From an uncultured Gemmiger sp. (lineage in GTDB: Bacteria; Bacillota; Clostridia; Oscillospirales; Ruminococcaceae), in contig CALXHT010000005.1 of assembly GCA_944388215.1 (NCBI GenBank), forward strand, positions 1 to 64,000: 64,000 nucleotides of DNA. The letters run 5' to 3'. This document shows positions 25,206-34,469 of the stretch, piece after piece; the stretch's first letter is position 1, and each line of letters opens with the position of its first letter. The position numbers and the translations under genes are program-made. Below the pieces are notes generated by a model that was given only the letters and a program-made list of their open reading frames with translations, ran no database searches and was not told the DNA's origin.

Positions 25206-28200
25206 ATGAAAAAACGTTTGCTCAGTGCGCTGCTGGCTCTGTCGGTCCTGCTGGGATCGATGCCGGTCTACGCACTGGAAGATACGACACCTGCAACGCC
25301 GGACCCCGCCACAGTGTCCACCACGGAAACTGCGGCGAACGCGGCAGCGAGTGCTGCGGAGAGCTCTGCGGCGGATTCTGCCGCAGAGGCCCCGGCGGAG
25401 AACACCGAAACCCAGATGACTGAAGAAGTCACGGTGGATACCTCCGACGCGGACCTGCCCAGTAACGACGAGCTGTTTGCCCTCTACATGCAGCAGCTGA
25501 TGTACCCCGGCCAGGTGCCTTCCACCATGGCCAACTGGGGCCAGGAAGAAAATGTTCTGAATGAGAAGGAAAAGGCCGTCTATGATACCCTGAAGCGCTT
25601 CATACAAAGTGTGGCCAAGGGTGAAAATGCGGAGAATGGTATCATTAAAACTGAAGCGATTGCCATTCCGGTATCCGGTACTTTTACCTATGAACAAGTG
25701 AACGCAACTGGCCCGGATGATGCTGAGTTGAGCAGTAAAGTAATCGCTGCGTTGGGTAAAGAAATTGATCTTGGCAAGGTTCTGGACTGCCTGTTGGTGG
25801 ACTGCCCGGCGGAGTTGTACTGGTATGACAAGGTGGCCGGCATTACCTATGGCTATTCCTTTACGCTGACTACCGAGAAAGTGTCGGTAGTCTGTACTGC
25901 CAGCATGTCTGTGGCAGGCGCCTACAGTACCGGCGCGCGTTATGAGGTGGATGCGTCCAAGGTCCAAAGTGCCTATGCTGCCTTGGATAAGGCGCAAGAG
26001 ATCGTAAATGAATACCAGAGCGATTCCACCTACGAAAAACTTCTGGCGTACAAAAATGAAATCTGCAATCTGACGAGCTATAACGACGCTGCAGCCGGAG
26101 AGTCCAACAACACCCCCTACGGTGACCCCTGGCAGCTGATCTATGTCTTTGATGAAGACCCCAACACCACCGTTGTCTGCGAGGGCTATGCCAAAGCCTT
26201 CCAGTATCTGTGCGATCTGTCCGGGATTGACTGCTATACGGTCACCGGCACCATGGGCGGCGGCAAAGGGGCGGGCGCCCACATGTGGAATATCGTTCCC
26301 ATGGATGGCCAGAATTATCTGGTGGATGTGACCAACTGCGATGAGGGCACCATCGGCAATCCCGATAAGCTGTTCATGGTGGGTACCGCCGGCACGGTTA
26401 AAGGCGGATACACCTTTGCCATCAGCAGTTCCGACATTACTTATAAATATGATCCGACTGAGACCATTGGCTTTTATCCGGATTCTATTCTGACCCTGGC
26501 CTCCAGCAAGTATACCCCGCCGGCGCCGAAACTGACTATCACCGGTCTTCCGAAAACGGTTACCTACGGGGACCGCTTTACGTTGACGGCTGCGAATGCC
26601 GCTGATCCTGTGGTCTGGAAGGCCGATGGTGCTGCCTCGGTGGATACAGACGGTAACGTAACTGTGACCGACGTGGGCGACTTCACCATCACCGCCACGG
26701 CGGGGGACCAGCAGGATGCGGTTTCGGGCCAGGCGATGCCCAGAGTGCTGACGGTTGGCGCGGTCTACGTAAACGATAAAATCTACGATGGCACCGCGAA
26801 TGTAGGAGTGACCAGCATTACCCTGGAGGGGATCGTGTCTGGCGACGGGGTGTCCGTTGACCTCAGTGCGGTCACCGGCACGGTGTCCAGCGCGAATGCC
26901 AATACCTACAAGACCATCTCGCTGCAGAATCTTGTCCTGACCGGTGACAAGGCAGACTGCTATACGCTGGCTGACACAGCCGACAATGTGCCGACGACGG
27001 TTACGATTGAAAAAGCCACACCGACGGCGCCCGCAGGCCCGTTCAAAGCAACCTACGGCCAGAAGCTGGGTGATATTGAGCTGCCGGAAGGCTGGAACTG
27101 GGCAGTGCCCGAAACTGTGCTGAACCAGCTCGGTGACCATACTTATGAGGCACGGTATGCCGCGACCACCAACTATACCGGCGCCACCGCAACCCTGACG
27201 GTGACAGTCACCGCCAAGACGGTTGTACCCACGGTGACGGTGGCCGACAAGGTTACCTTTACCGGCGCTGCCATTCAGCCCGAAGTCACGGTCCAGGTGG
27301 ATGGCGTGACGCTGACAGAAAGTACACAATATACCGTCTCCTACAGCGACAATACCAATGCCGGCACCGCCACGGTCACCGTGCAGGCCATCGCAGGCGG
27401 CGGATATGCCTTCGAAGATGTGGTCAAAACCTTCATCATCGAAAAGGCAGCGGCTCCCGCGGCAACCCCGCAGACCGTATCCCACCGTTATATGGAGACC
27501 GGCGAGCAGCAGGCCACGGTGCAGAACCCGATGCCTGCTGATGCGGGCACGGTCACTTACAGTAAAGGTGCCGTGGCGGACGCAAAGGGCATCGTCAGCA
27601 GATGGTCGGTGCAGGCGGATGGCACCGTAGTGTATACGCTGTCCGGCAATGGTGCTGCGGGCGATACCGCCACGCTGCCGGTGATTGTCAGCTCCCAGAA
27701 CTATGAGGATGCTACCATCAATCTTGTGATTACGCTGACCGACCGCGAAGTGCCCGAGGTTACGGTGCAGCCCTATACCAAGACCTACAACGGCCAGCCG
27801 GTGGATATCAATGCCATCACCAAGAATTCCGGCAGCATCGAAGGCACCTGGAGTTGGAAAGATAGCACTACGGCGCCCGTCAATGTGGCGGATTCCGGTA
27901 CTTACCAGCTGGTCTTCACGCCGAACGATACGACCAACTACGCCCCTGTGGAAGTGAGCGTCTCGGTGATGATTACGAAGGCCGCGTCCAGCGTGAGCCA
28001 GAAACCGACGGTTGTGACCGGTCTTACCTACAACAAACAGCCCCAGGAACTGGTCACGGCGGGCACCGCCACGGGCGGCACCATGATGTATGCCCTTTCC
28101 CAGAGCGGCCCCTTCGAGGAGACGCTGCCCACCGCCACCGATGCAGACACCTACACGGTGTGGTACATGGTGAAGGGCGATGACAACCATGAATACCTTC

Positions 28201-30569
28201 AGCCGCAGGAGCTGGGCACTGTCACCATTGCCAAGGCAGATCCCACGCCCGAAATCCCTGCCGGTCTGACGGCAACCTACGGCGATACGCTGGCCGATAT
28301 GCAGCTGCCGCAGGGCTGGACCTGGGACGATGCCTCCACGACTTCGGTGGGAGATGCCGGAACGCGAACCTTCTCGGCTACCTACGCCGAAACCGACAAT
28401 TACAACGCCTATACTACGAAGCTCACCGTGATGGTGAACCCCAAGGATCTGTCCGGTGCAACAGCCCAGACGAGCGGGACCGAGTTTACGTATAACGGTT
28501 CTGAGCAGAGGCCCACGGTCACCGGGGTGACGCTGGACAATACCGCACTGAGCGCCAATGACTATACCGTCAGCGGAGCAAAAACCGCCGATGCAGGCAA
28601 TTATGAGCTGGCAGTGACCGGCCAGGGCAACTATACGGGCAGTTTCACGGTTCCGTACACTATTGCGAAAAAGCAGGTCACGGCCACCGTTACCGCCCAG
28701 GACAAGGTCTATGACGGTACCACGCAGGCCACAGTGGCGGCTACTGTACCGGGCGAAAGTCTGACCATCACCGGGCTGACGGGCACCTTTGCCCGGAAGG
28801 ACGTGGGCGAAAACCTGACTGTCACGGTGGATGCCACCGGGGTCTCCTGGAGCGACATGAACAATTACCAGGTCGCCATTCCCGGCTCTACCACTGCTTC
28901 TATTACGGTCGCTCCCTACGCCTATACCGACGTGGCTGATCAGTTGGTGAAGATCGGCAATGGCTTGGATACGGTCAACGCGGCGGCCACTGCGTCCGGC
29001 ATCCCGGGCGAACAGGTGGAAGGCACGCTGACCTGGTATGGGGACAGTGCCCGTACCCAGGCTTTGGGTGACAGCTACCTCTTCCAGGGATCGGACGGTG
29101 CCACGGTAACGCTGTACTGGACGTTTACGCCCGATGAAAGCGCCACCAACTACGACCGTACGCCTGTAAATGGCAGCACGGAGTTTACCCTCACTGAGAA
29201 ACTGATCCCGACTCTGCAAGTGGAACCTCTGTCCAAGACCTATGACGGCAAGGCTGTGGTACTGGACGATCTGCAGAAGAAGGCCGATGTGGCCGGCAGC
29301 TGGTCCTTTGACGAAGGTACGCCGGCACTGGAAGACGCCGGCATCTATACGGTGACGCTGCGCTTTGCGCCGGAGGACACCAAGGATTACACGGAGGCAA
29401 CCTGTTCGGTGACGGTCACCGTTGAACCCAGGCCGGTTACCGTATCGATGGTCCTGACCGGCAGCAATCGGATCAAGGAAGGCGAAACGCTGCCTCAGCC
29501 GAAGCTGAGCTACAGCGGCGTGCTGGCAGGCGAAAGCCTGACGCCGTCTGTGGAGCCGGTGTTTGCGGGAATGCCCGCCGCATCGGAAGCCGGTACTTAT
29601 ACGATCAGCTGGACCAACGGGGCAGAAATGCAGACCGCCATCGAGGCCTTGCCGGCGGCGAAGAACTATGCCGTGACGGTCGTGGATACCCAGGTAGAGC
29701 TGGTGATCCTGAAGGAAAACGTGACGGTTCAGCCGGAGATTCAGGTGGAAGACGGCAAGACCTACCGCCTGGAAGCGGCAACCGGCATCGAGACGAACCA
29801 AATTCCCCAGTCGCTGCAAGACAAAGGATATGACAGCGCAGAAAAGATTCAGAAGACGATGTACAAGACGGCTTCTGAGAAGGTGGAAGGTCTGAGCGAG
29901 GAAAACACCGCGCTGTACGATGTGAATCTCTACTACAGGACCGGTGAGGATGAGCCCTGGCAGGAAGCCACCGAGGATAACTTCCCCGAAGAGGGCATCA
30001 CGGTTACGCTGCCCTATCCCGATGGTACCAACGCCGCCGACTTTGACTTTGTGGTCACCCACATGCTGACGGTGGCGGGCAAGGCCGGCCAGGTGGAAAC
30101 CCCGGCCGTGACCAAGACGGAAAAGGGACTGCAGTTCACCGTCCACAGCCTGTCGCCCATCGCCATCAGCTGGAAGGCTGTGCCGAAGGCCACTGTGACG
30201 GAGGACACCGTAACGGAGGAACAGACCATCACGAAGGAACCCATCAGTGGTACAGTCGTCCCGGCACCGTCGGGCAGCAGCATCAGCTACTACACCTGCC
30301 CGGCCTGTGGTTACCATGACTGGACCGCCACCGATGAGGGCTACCGCTGTGACGAATGCGGCTATCTGGAATCGGTGAAGCAGCTGTCCGGCTACGGTAA
30401 CGTCAAGGGCGTCTATGAACCCAAGGCTGGCGGCGCCACCGCCGCGGCTGCCGAAGCCATCCCCCAGACCGGCGACGAGAGCCAGCCGGTGCTGTGGGCG
30501 GTGCTGATGTTCGCCAGCGCGCTGACGCTGGGCGGACTGCTGGTCAGCCGCCGTAAGCGCAACCGCTGA
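25206..30569 (+). CDS. Giant sortase-anchored protein: transglutaminase domain, MBG/YDG-like repeats, zinc-ribbon-like tail
   Basis: 1787-residue secreted wall protein. The ATG at 25206 follows AAAGGGGAG and begins a signal peptide ending near PVYA. Next come an Ala/Thr/Glu-rich spacer and a transglutaminase-like domain (about 100-430) with the triad Cys325 (VVCEGYAKAF), His359 (AHMWN) and Asp374 (YLVDVTNCD). About 1200 residues of extracellular repeats follow: YDG-type units (KIYDGTANV, KVYDGTTQA) and MBG-type units (ATYGQKLGDI, ATYGDTLADM, KTYDGKAVV). Near the end a C-x2-C pair of pairs (Cys1698/1701 and Cys1715/1718) looks like a zinc ribbon. It ends in IPQTGD (1752-1757), a membrane helix and RRKRNR. 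The catalytic domain could crosslink or cleave peptides at the surface, while the repeats act as a stalk. Confidence 0.88.
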   Translation: MKKRLLSALLALSVLLGSMPVYALEDTTPATPDPATVSTTETAANAAASAAESSAADSAAEAPAENTETQMTEEVTVDTSDADLPSNDELFALYMQQLMYPGQVPSTMANWGQEENVLNEKEKAVYDTLKRFIQSVAKGENAENGIIKTEAIAIPVSGTFTYEQVNATGPDDAELSSKVIAALGKEIDLGKVLDCLLVDCPAELYWYDKVAGITYGYSFTLTTEKVSVVCTASMSVAGAYSTGARYEVDASKVQSAYAALDKAQEIVNEYQSDSTYEKLLAYKNEICNLTSYNDAAAGESNNTPYGDPWQLIYVFDEDPNTTVVCEGYAKAFQYLCDLSGIDCYTVTGTMGGGKGAGAHMWNIVPMDGQNYLVDVTNCDEGTIGNPDKLFMVGTAGTVKGGYTFAISSSDITYKYDPTETIGFYPDSILTLASSKYTPPAPKLTITGLPKTVTYGDRFTLTAANAADPVVWKADGAASVDTDGNVTVTDVGDFTITATAGDQQDAVSGQAMPRVLTVGAVYVNDKIYDGTANVGVTSITLEGIVSGDGVSVDLSAVTGTVSSANANTYKTISLQNLVLTGDKADCYTLADTADNVPTTVTIEKATPTAPAGPFKATYGQKLGDIELPEGWNWAVPETVLNQLGDHTYEARYAATTNYTGATATLTVTVTAKTVVPTVTVADKVTFTGAAIQPEVTVQVDGVTLTESTQYTVSYSDNTNAGTATVTVQAIAGGGYAFEDVVKTFIIEKAAAPAATPQTVSHRYMETGEQQATVQNPMPADAGTVTYSKGAVADAKGIVSRWSVQADGTVVYTLSGNGAAGDTATLPVIVSSQNYEDATINLVITLTDREVPEVTVQPYTKTYNGQPVDINAITKNSGSIEGTWSWKDSTTAPVNVADSGTYQLVFTPNDTTNYAPVEVSVSVMITKAASSVSQKPTVVTGLTYNKQPQELVTAGTATGGTMMYALSQSGPFEETLPTATDADTYTVWYMVKGDDNHEYLQPQELGTVTIAKADPTPEIPAGLTATYGDTLADMQLPQGWTWDDASTTSVGDAGTRTFSATYAETDNYNAYTTKLTVMVNPKDLSGATAQTSGTEFTYNGSEQRPTVTGVTLDNTALSANDYTVSGAKTADAGNYELAVTGQGNYTGSFTVPYTIAKKQVTATVTAQDKVYDGTTQATVAATVPGESLTITGLTGTFARKDVGENLTVTVDATGVSWSDMNNYQVAIPGSTTASITVAPYAYTDVADQLVKIGNGLDTVNAAATASGIPGEQVEGTLTWYGDSARTQALGDSYLFQGSDGATVTLYWTFTPDESATNYDRTPVNGSTEFTLTEKLIPTLQVEPLSKTYDGKAVVLDDLQKKADVAGSWSFDEGTPALEDAGIYTVTLRFAPEDTKDYTEATCSVTVTVEPRPVTVSMVLTGSNRIKEGETLPQPKLSYSGVLAGESLTPSVEPVFAGMPAASEAGTYTISWTNGAEMQTAIEALPAAKNYAVTVVDTQVELVILKENVTVQPEIQVEDGKTYRLEAATGIETNQIPQSLQDKGYDSAEKIQKTMYKTASEKVEGLSEENTALYDVNLYYRTGEDEPWQEATEDNFPEEGITVTLPYPDGTNAADFDFVVTHMLTVAGKAGQVETPAVTKTEKGLQFTVHSLSPIAISWKAVPKATVTEDTVTEEQTITKEPISGTVVPAPSGSSISYYTCPACGYHDWTATDEGYRCDECGYLESVKQLSGYGNVKGVYEPKAGGATAAAAEAIPQTGDESQPVLWAVLMFASALTLGGLLVSRRKRNR

Positions 30570-30587
30570 TCGGCTCGCAACCATAAC

Positions 30588-30627
30588 AAAAGGGACGCAG
30601 ATCCTCACGAATCTGCGTCCCTTTTTT
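30588..30627 (+). terminator. Bidirectional terminator after the giant surface protein
   Basis: About 15-bp near-perfect stem (30588-30602 with 30611-30625), 8-base loop, A run before and T run after. It also serves the minus-strand gtrA-like gene ending at 30639. Confidence 0.9.
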
Positions 30628-30638
30628 GCGGACAAAAA

Positions 30639-31049
30639 TCAGTAGACAAAGGCTTTCTGGGCCAGGTAGTTCAGGAAGAAGAGGGCCACATCCACCGGGA
30701 TTTTCACGGCCAGTTCGGGCACCCCGGCGGGCAGCAGCCCTGCCAGGAAGGCCACCAGCAGGGCGCTGGCCATCGTTTTCACCACCGTGATGACGGTGTA
30801 GAGGCTGGCGGATTTTCCGTGGGCGGTGTGGCTGTGGAAGACAAGGAAGTAGTTCAGCAGATAGTTGCACAGCGAGGAGAGCACCCGCGCCAGAATGGTG
30901 GCGGCCACGATGGCCAGTCCCTCCTGCAGATAGGGCCGCAGCAGGGCGCACAGCACCGTGAAGGCAGCCAGGTCCACCACGCTGGAGGAGAGGGACGAGG
31001 CGGAAAACTTCCCGAAGGAGCGCACCGCCGCGGCTTTGCCGGAACTCAT
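30639..31049 (-). CDS. GtrA-family membrane protein
   Basis: 136-residue protein with four hydrophobic segments, the usual size and topology of GtrA (PF04138) proteins, which are thought to flip or hand over polyprenyl-linked sugars for cell-surface glycosylation. Family-like segments are FGKFSASSLSSSVVDLAAF and CNYLLNYFLVF. The ATG at 31049 with AAAGGA upstream is preferred over a GTG at 31067 that would overlap that site. No glycosyltransferase is adjacent, so the partner is unknown. Confidence 0.82.
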   Translation of the reverse strand: MSSGKAAAVRSFGKFSASSLSSSVVDLAAFTVLCALLRPYLQEGLAIVAATILARVLSSLCNYLLNYFLVFHSHTAHGKSASLYTVITVVKTMASALLVAFLAGLLPAGVPELAVKIPVDVALFFLNYLAQKAFVY

Positions 31050-31135
31050 AGGAAACATCCTTTCCACAAGACAACGCGGGGCAGGTCCTGCGAGAGGTCC
31101 CGGCCCCGACGATAGAAAAACAACGTACAGCAGTC

Positions 31136-31164
31136 AGTATAAAACTTTTTGACCCAAAAGTCAA
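31136..31164 (-). promoter_or_regulatory. SigA-type promoter for the GtrA gene
   Basis: Minus strand: TTGACT, 17-base spacer, TATACT. The -35 sits at the end of the preceding gene's terminator hairpin. Confidence 0.8.
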
Positions 31165-31194
31165 CCGCCGCGCCCTGCAAAAGGCGCGGCGGTT
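31163..31194 (-). terminator. Terminator hairpin of the two-component operon
   Basis: Perfect 12-bp stem (31163-31174 with 31183-31194) and 8-base loop. The T run is short and interrupted, so it may leak into gtrA. Confidence 0.65.
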
Positions 31195-31205
31195 CTTCTG
31201 TATCT

Positions 31206-31871
31206 TCAGCCCATCAGCCGGTAGACCAGGCAGGGGCGGCCGCCGGTGCCGTAGTTCATATCCCCGGATACCTGCCCCTGCTGGGCCAGAAAACTCATAT
31301 AGCGGCGCACCGTCACCACCGAAAGTCCCGACGCGGCGGCGATCTCCTCGCAGGTGAAGGCGTGGCCGGGATTCTGCCGCATGCAGGCCAGCACCCGCTC
31401 CTGGGTCTGGGGCTGCATGCCCTTGGGTAGGGCGGCGGGGGCAGGAGGGACCGCGTGGAGCAGATTGTCCAGGGCGTTCTGGTCGAGACTTCCCCGCATG
31501 GCGCTGCGCCGGCGGCAGAAGGCGTCCAGCGCCCGGCAGAACCGCTCGTAGGCGAAAGGCTTCACCAGATAGTCCACCACCCCCAGCCGGGTCAGCGCCT
31601 CCACGGTGGCGGCGTCGTTGGCGGCGGTGATCATGATCACGTCGGACTCCACCCCGGCGGCCCGCACCGCCCGCAGGAATTCCAGCCCGTTCATCTGGGG
31701 CATGTAGAAATCCAGGATCACCAGGTCGGCGGGGTTGTGCCGCAGCCAGTCCAGCGCCCGGCGGGGCTGGCTGAAGGTCTGGGTCACGGTGAACCGCCCG
31801 TCCTTCTCGGCGTAGCGGCGGTTCAGTTCGGTGATCATGGGATCGTCTTCCACAATGACAACGGTATACAT
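31206..31871 (-). CDS. CitB/DcuR-type response regulator
   Basis: 221-residue regulator. The receiver domain (1-120) has VEDD, the phosphoacceptor Asp54 in VILDFYMPQMNG, the Thr in MITAAND and Lys in LVKPF. A C-terminal helix-turn-helix (about 165-190, FTCEEIAAASGLSVVTVRRY) is of the CitB/DcuR type. It follows the sensor kinase by 14 bases in the same operon. Such pairs usually switch on carboxylate uptake or fermentation genes. The target is not adjacent here. Confidence 0.88.
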   Translation of the reverse strand: MYTVVIVEDDPMITELNRRYAEKDGRFTVTQTFSQPRRALDWLRHNPADLVILDFYMPQMNGLEFLRAVRAAGVESDVIMITAANDAATVEALTRLGVVDYLVKPFAYERFCRALDAFCRRRSAMRGSLDQNALDNLLHAVPPAPAALPKGMQPQTQERVLACMRQNPGHAFTCEEIAAASGLSVVTVRRYMSFLAQQGQVSGDMNYGTGGRPCLVYRLMG

Positions 31872-31885
31872 GAATGACCTCTTTC

Positions 31886-33508
31886 TCAGGTGTCCGCCTG
31901 CTGGGGCGGACGGAAGGTGATGATGAAGGAACTGCCCACACCCTGGGTGGACTCCACCCGGATCTCGCCGCCGTAGGCATCCACCACGCTTTTCACCAGG
32001 AACAGTCCGGTGCCGTGGCCCTCCCCCTTGGAGGTGCTGCCCCGCTCAAAGATGTGCTCGCGGATCTCCTCCGGCATGCCGCAGGCGTTGTCGTCCACGC
32101 TCAGGATCAGGCCGCGGTCGCTCTCCCGCACCGAGACATCGATCTCGTGGAGGGTGTCGGAGGGGGCGTTGCCGAAGGCGTCAAAGGCGTTCTCGATCAG
32201 GTTGCCCAGAATGGTGATCATCCCCGAGGCGGGCAGGTAGTGGGTGTCGGCGCTGAGATGGCTCTCGGGGTCCAGCGTCAGCCGTACGCCCAGTTCCGCC
32301 GCCCGGCAGCTCTTGCCGATGAGCAGGGCGGCCACCGACGGTTCGGCGATGCTCTGGGAGATCCGCCCCACCGACAGCGCCTTGGTCTGGGTCAGCTGGA
32401 GCACGTAGTCCTCGGCCTGCTTGGCCTCGCCCAGCTGCAAAAGGCCCAGGATGACGTGGAGCTTGTTCATGAATTCGTGGGTGTAGGCGCGCATGGCCTC
32501 CACCATGTGCTGCACGCCGGTGAGCTCCCGGGCCAGGTGAGCCACTTCGGTGCGGTTGCGGAAGATGGCCACGGCGCCCACGATCTGGCCGTCCCGGCGC
32601 ACCGGCATCCGGTCGGAGAGGATCCGCACATGGTGCAGCGATTCCAGACCGATGTTGTACTCCGGCTGTTCGGTGTGGATGACCCGGGGGATGGTGGACT
32701 GGGGATAGACCTCGGACAGCGCCTTGCCGATGACGGCGCTCTTGTCGAAGGAGAGCATCTCGGCGGCGGCGCGGTTGATGTAGATGATGCGCTCCTCCCG
32801 GTCGATGGCCAGAAGACCTTCGTCCAGGGCGTCCAGCAGCTCCATCCGGCGCAGGAACAAATCCCGGAAGGCGTCCGGCTCATAGCCCAGCAGGTCGCTC
32901 TTGATGCGCTGGGCCAGCCGCAGGCTCAGAAAGGCGCCCACGCCCAGGGCCGCCGCCCCAATGAGCAGATACACCCCCAGTGTGCGCAGGCCGGTGGAGC
33001 GGATGGAACTGAGATACAGCCCCGCCATCACATAGCCCTTGACGGTGCCGTCCGTCCGGTAGACCGCGGCGTAGGCACAGTGGTCGGCCCCCTGGGGGGC
33101 GCGGGCGTCGTCCAGCAGGGCATTCTCCGAGGCGGACAGCTTGCCCATGAGGGTCTCATCCAGCGGTTCCAGCGCGTCAACGCCGTCGGTGCTGCCGGTG
33201 ACATCCTGCAGGTAGACGGGCTGCCCCTCGGCGTCGTAGACGGCGAACAGGTCGATGCCCGAGATGCCCTGCACCGTGCGGTTGACATACTCCGTAAGGC
33301 GTCCCGGGTCGTCGCCGTCGGTGATGGTCAGCGTGTGGGATACCGCCTGCACAGCGGTGATGAGGGTATCGTTGCGGGAGCGCCGCTCCTGCATGAGGTT
33401 GAGGGACAGGCCGGCGCCGGTGGCCAGCACCATGGCCACCAGGATGCCCAGCACCGATACGCGGCGGATCTGATGGTAGACGGTATGGCCGGTCGACTTC
33501 TTTTCCAT
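31886..33508 (-). CDS. CitA/DcuS-type sensor histidine kinase
   Basis: 540-residue membrane sensor. TM1 is at about residues 17-38, then an extracytoplasmic sCache/PAS-like domain (about 45-165), TM2, and a cytoplasmic PAS (around LDALDEGLLAIDREERIIYIN). The phosphoacceptor region is YTHEFMNKLHVILGL with SpoOB-type dimerisation, and the ATPase has NLIENAFDAFG and GHGTGLFLVKS. The ATG at 33508 has AAAGGAGG upstream. The layout is that of citrate or C4-dicarboxylate sensors, but residues that bind the ligand could not be verified, so the signal is unknown. Confidence 0.88.
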   Translation of the reverse strand: MEKKSTGHTVYHQIRRVSVLGILVAMVLATGAGLSLNLMQERRSRNDTLITAVQAVSHTLTITDGDDPGRLTEYVNRTVQGISGIDLFAVYDAEGQPVYLQDVTGSTDGVDALEPLDETLMGKLSASENALLDDARAPQGADHCAYAAVYRTDGTVKGYVMAGLYLSSIRSTGLRTLGVYLLIGAAALGVGAFLSLRLAQRIKSDLLGYEPDAFRDLFLRRMELLDALDEGLLAIDREERIIYINRAAAEMLSFDKSAVIGKALSEVYPQSTIPRVIHTEQPEYNIGLESLHHVRILSDRMPVRRDGQIVGAVAIFRNRTEVAHLARELTGVQHMVEAMRAYTHEFMNKLHVILGLLQLGEAKQAEDYVLQLTQTKALSVGRISQSIAEPSVAALLIGKSCRAAELGVRLTLDPESHLSADTHYLPASGMITILGNLIENAFDAFGNAPSDTLHEIDVSVRESDRGLILSVDDNACGMPEEIREHIFERGSTSKGEGHGTGLFLVKSVVDAYGGEIRVESTQGVGSSFIITFRPPQQADT

Positions 33509-33546
33509 ACGGCCCTCCTTTATAGAATAGGACAGATTCTGCGGTA

Positions 33547-33575
33547 ATGATACCACCTTCCCACAGAATCGTCAA
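33547..33575 (-). promoter_or_regulatory. SigA-type promoter for the sensor kinase/regulator operon
   Basis: Minus strand: TTGACG, 17-base spacer, TATCAT, about 40 bases before the kinase ATG. Confidence 0.8.
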
Positions 33576-33653
33576 TCTTGCACAAAGTTTCTCCGCGGCC
33601 GGGCGGGAAATGTGACCCTTTGCACGGTTTTGTTTTTTTTATTTTCGTAAGCC

Positions 33654-33682
33654 TTACCACGGCGCACCGCCCGGCGTAAGAT
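33654..33682 (+). promoter_or_regulatory. Probable promoter of the ATP synthase operon
   Basis: TTACCA, 17-base spacer, TAAGAT, 25 bases before the atpB start. The match is modest. Confidence 0.5.
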
Positions 33683-33707
33683 AAAGACGAAAAAGAGGTG
33701 AACAAGT

Positions 33708-34403
33708 TTGGAAGGTTTTAAAGAAGCCCTGGTTGATGCGCTTGCCAACGAAACCGCGTTTACGATCCCGGTCCTCGGCGGCATCCCCATCAGCTCGGCC
33801 GTGCTGGTGACCTGGATCATTATGGCGTTCTGGATCATCTTCACGCTGCTGGCCACCCGCAATCTGAAGGTCAGCAACCCCGGCAAGCTGCAGATCGTGC
33901 TGGAATCCGCCGTGGAGTTCCTCAACGGATTCGTCAAGGATACGATCGGCCCCCACTGGCGGCCCTTTGCCCCCTATCTGGGCAGCGTGGCGCTCTACAT
34001 CGGCCTGGCAAACATCATCAGCATTTTCGGTCTGACGCCCCCCACCAAGGATGTCAGCGTGACCGCCGCCCTGGCGTTCATGAGCCTGGTGCTGATCTAC
34101 GGTGCGCAGTTCCGCTATAACGGTCTGCGCGGCGGCCTGAAGCGTTTTGCCGACCCCATGCCCGTGCTGGTCCCCATCAACCTGATGGAAATCGCCATCC
34201 GTCCGCTGGCGCTCTGCATGCGACTGTTCGGCAACGTCCTGGGCGCATTCATCATCATGGAGATCATCAAGTACCTGGTACCCGCCGTGGTACCCGCCGT
34301 CTTCTGCATCTACTTTGATCTGTTCGACGGCCTCATCCAGACCATTGTCTTTGTCTTTTTGACCGCTCTGTTCGCAGGCGAGGGCATCAAGGAAGAAGAG
34401 TAA
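33708..34403 (+). CDS. atpB: ATP synthase F0 subunit a
   Basis: 231-residue membrane subunit forming the proton half-channels beside the c-ring. The essential Arg lies in IRPLALCMRLFGN. About five hydrophobic helices are seen, and the size matches short Gram-positive a subunits. The start is TTG at 33708, with AGAGGTG 7 bases upstream. It is the first gene of the atp operon. No atpI precedes it. Confidence 0.95.
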   Translation: MEGFKEALVDALANETAFTIPVLGGIPISSAVLVTWIIMAFWIIFTLLATRNLKVSNPGKLQIVLESAVEFLNGFVKDTIGPHWRPFAPYLGSVALYIGLANIISIFGLTPPTKDVSVTAALAFMSLVLIYGAQFRYNGLRGGLKRFADPMPVLVPINLMEIAIRPLALCMRLFGNVLGAFIIMEIIKYLVPAVVPAVFCIYFDLFDGLIQTIVFVFLTALFAGEGIKEEE

Positions 34404-34428
34404 GCCCCGCCCCCACCCGCGCGGCGTT

Positions 34429-34446
34429 TGCCGCGCTCCCATGAAA
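34429..34446 (+). other. Hairpin between atpB and atpE
   Basis: Perfect 7-bp GC stem with a GTTT loop and no T run, so not a terminator. It may protect mRNA or aid the high translation that subunit c needs. Confidence 0.5.
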
Positions 34447-34469
34447 AGAACTTTCAGGAGGAAACTACT

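Noticed and set aside
26500-29500. Tandem repeats considered as a CRISPR or DNA repeat array
   Set aside because: The repeats are diverged protein modules (MBG/YDG-like) with no constant DNA unit or spacer.
25182-30635. An antisense open frame of over 1800 codons across the giant surface protein gene
   Set aside because: No signal peptide, no ribosome-binding site and arginine/glycine-rich nonsense composition. The plus-strand frame has clear domains. It is a GC-rich shadow.
34429-34446. Terminator inside the atp operon
   Set aside because: Hairpin has no T run, and the downstream genes belong to the same complex.
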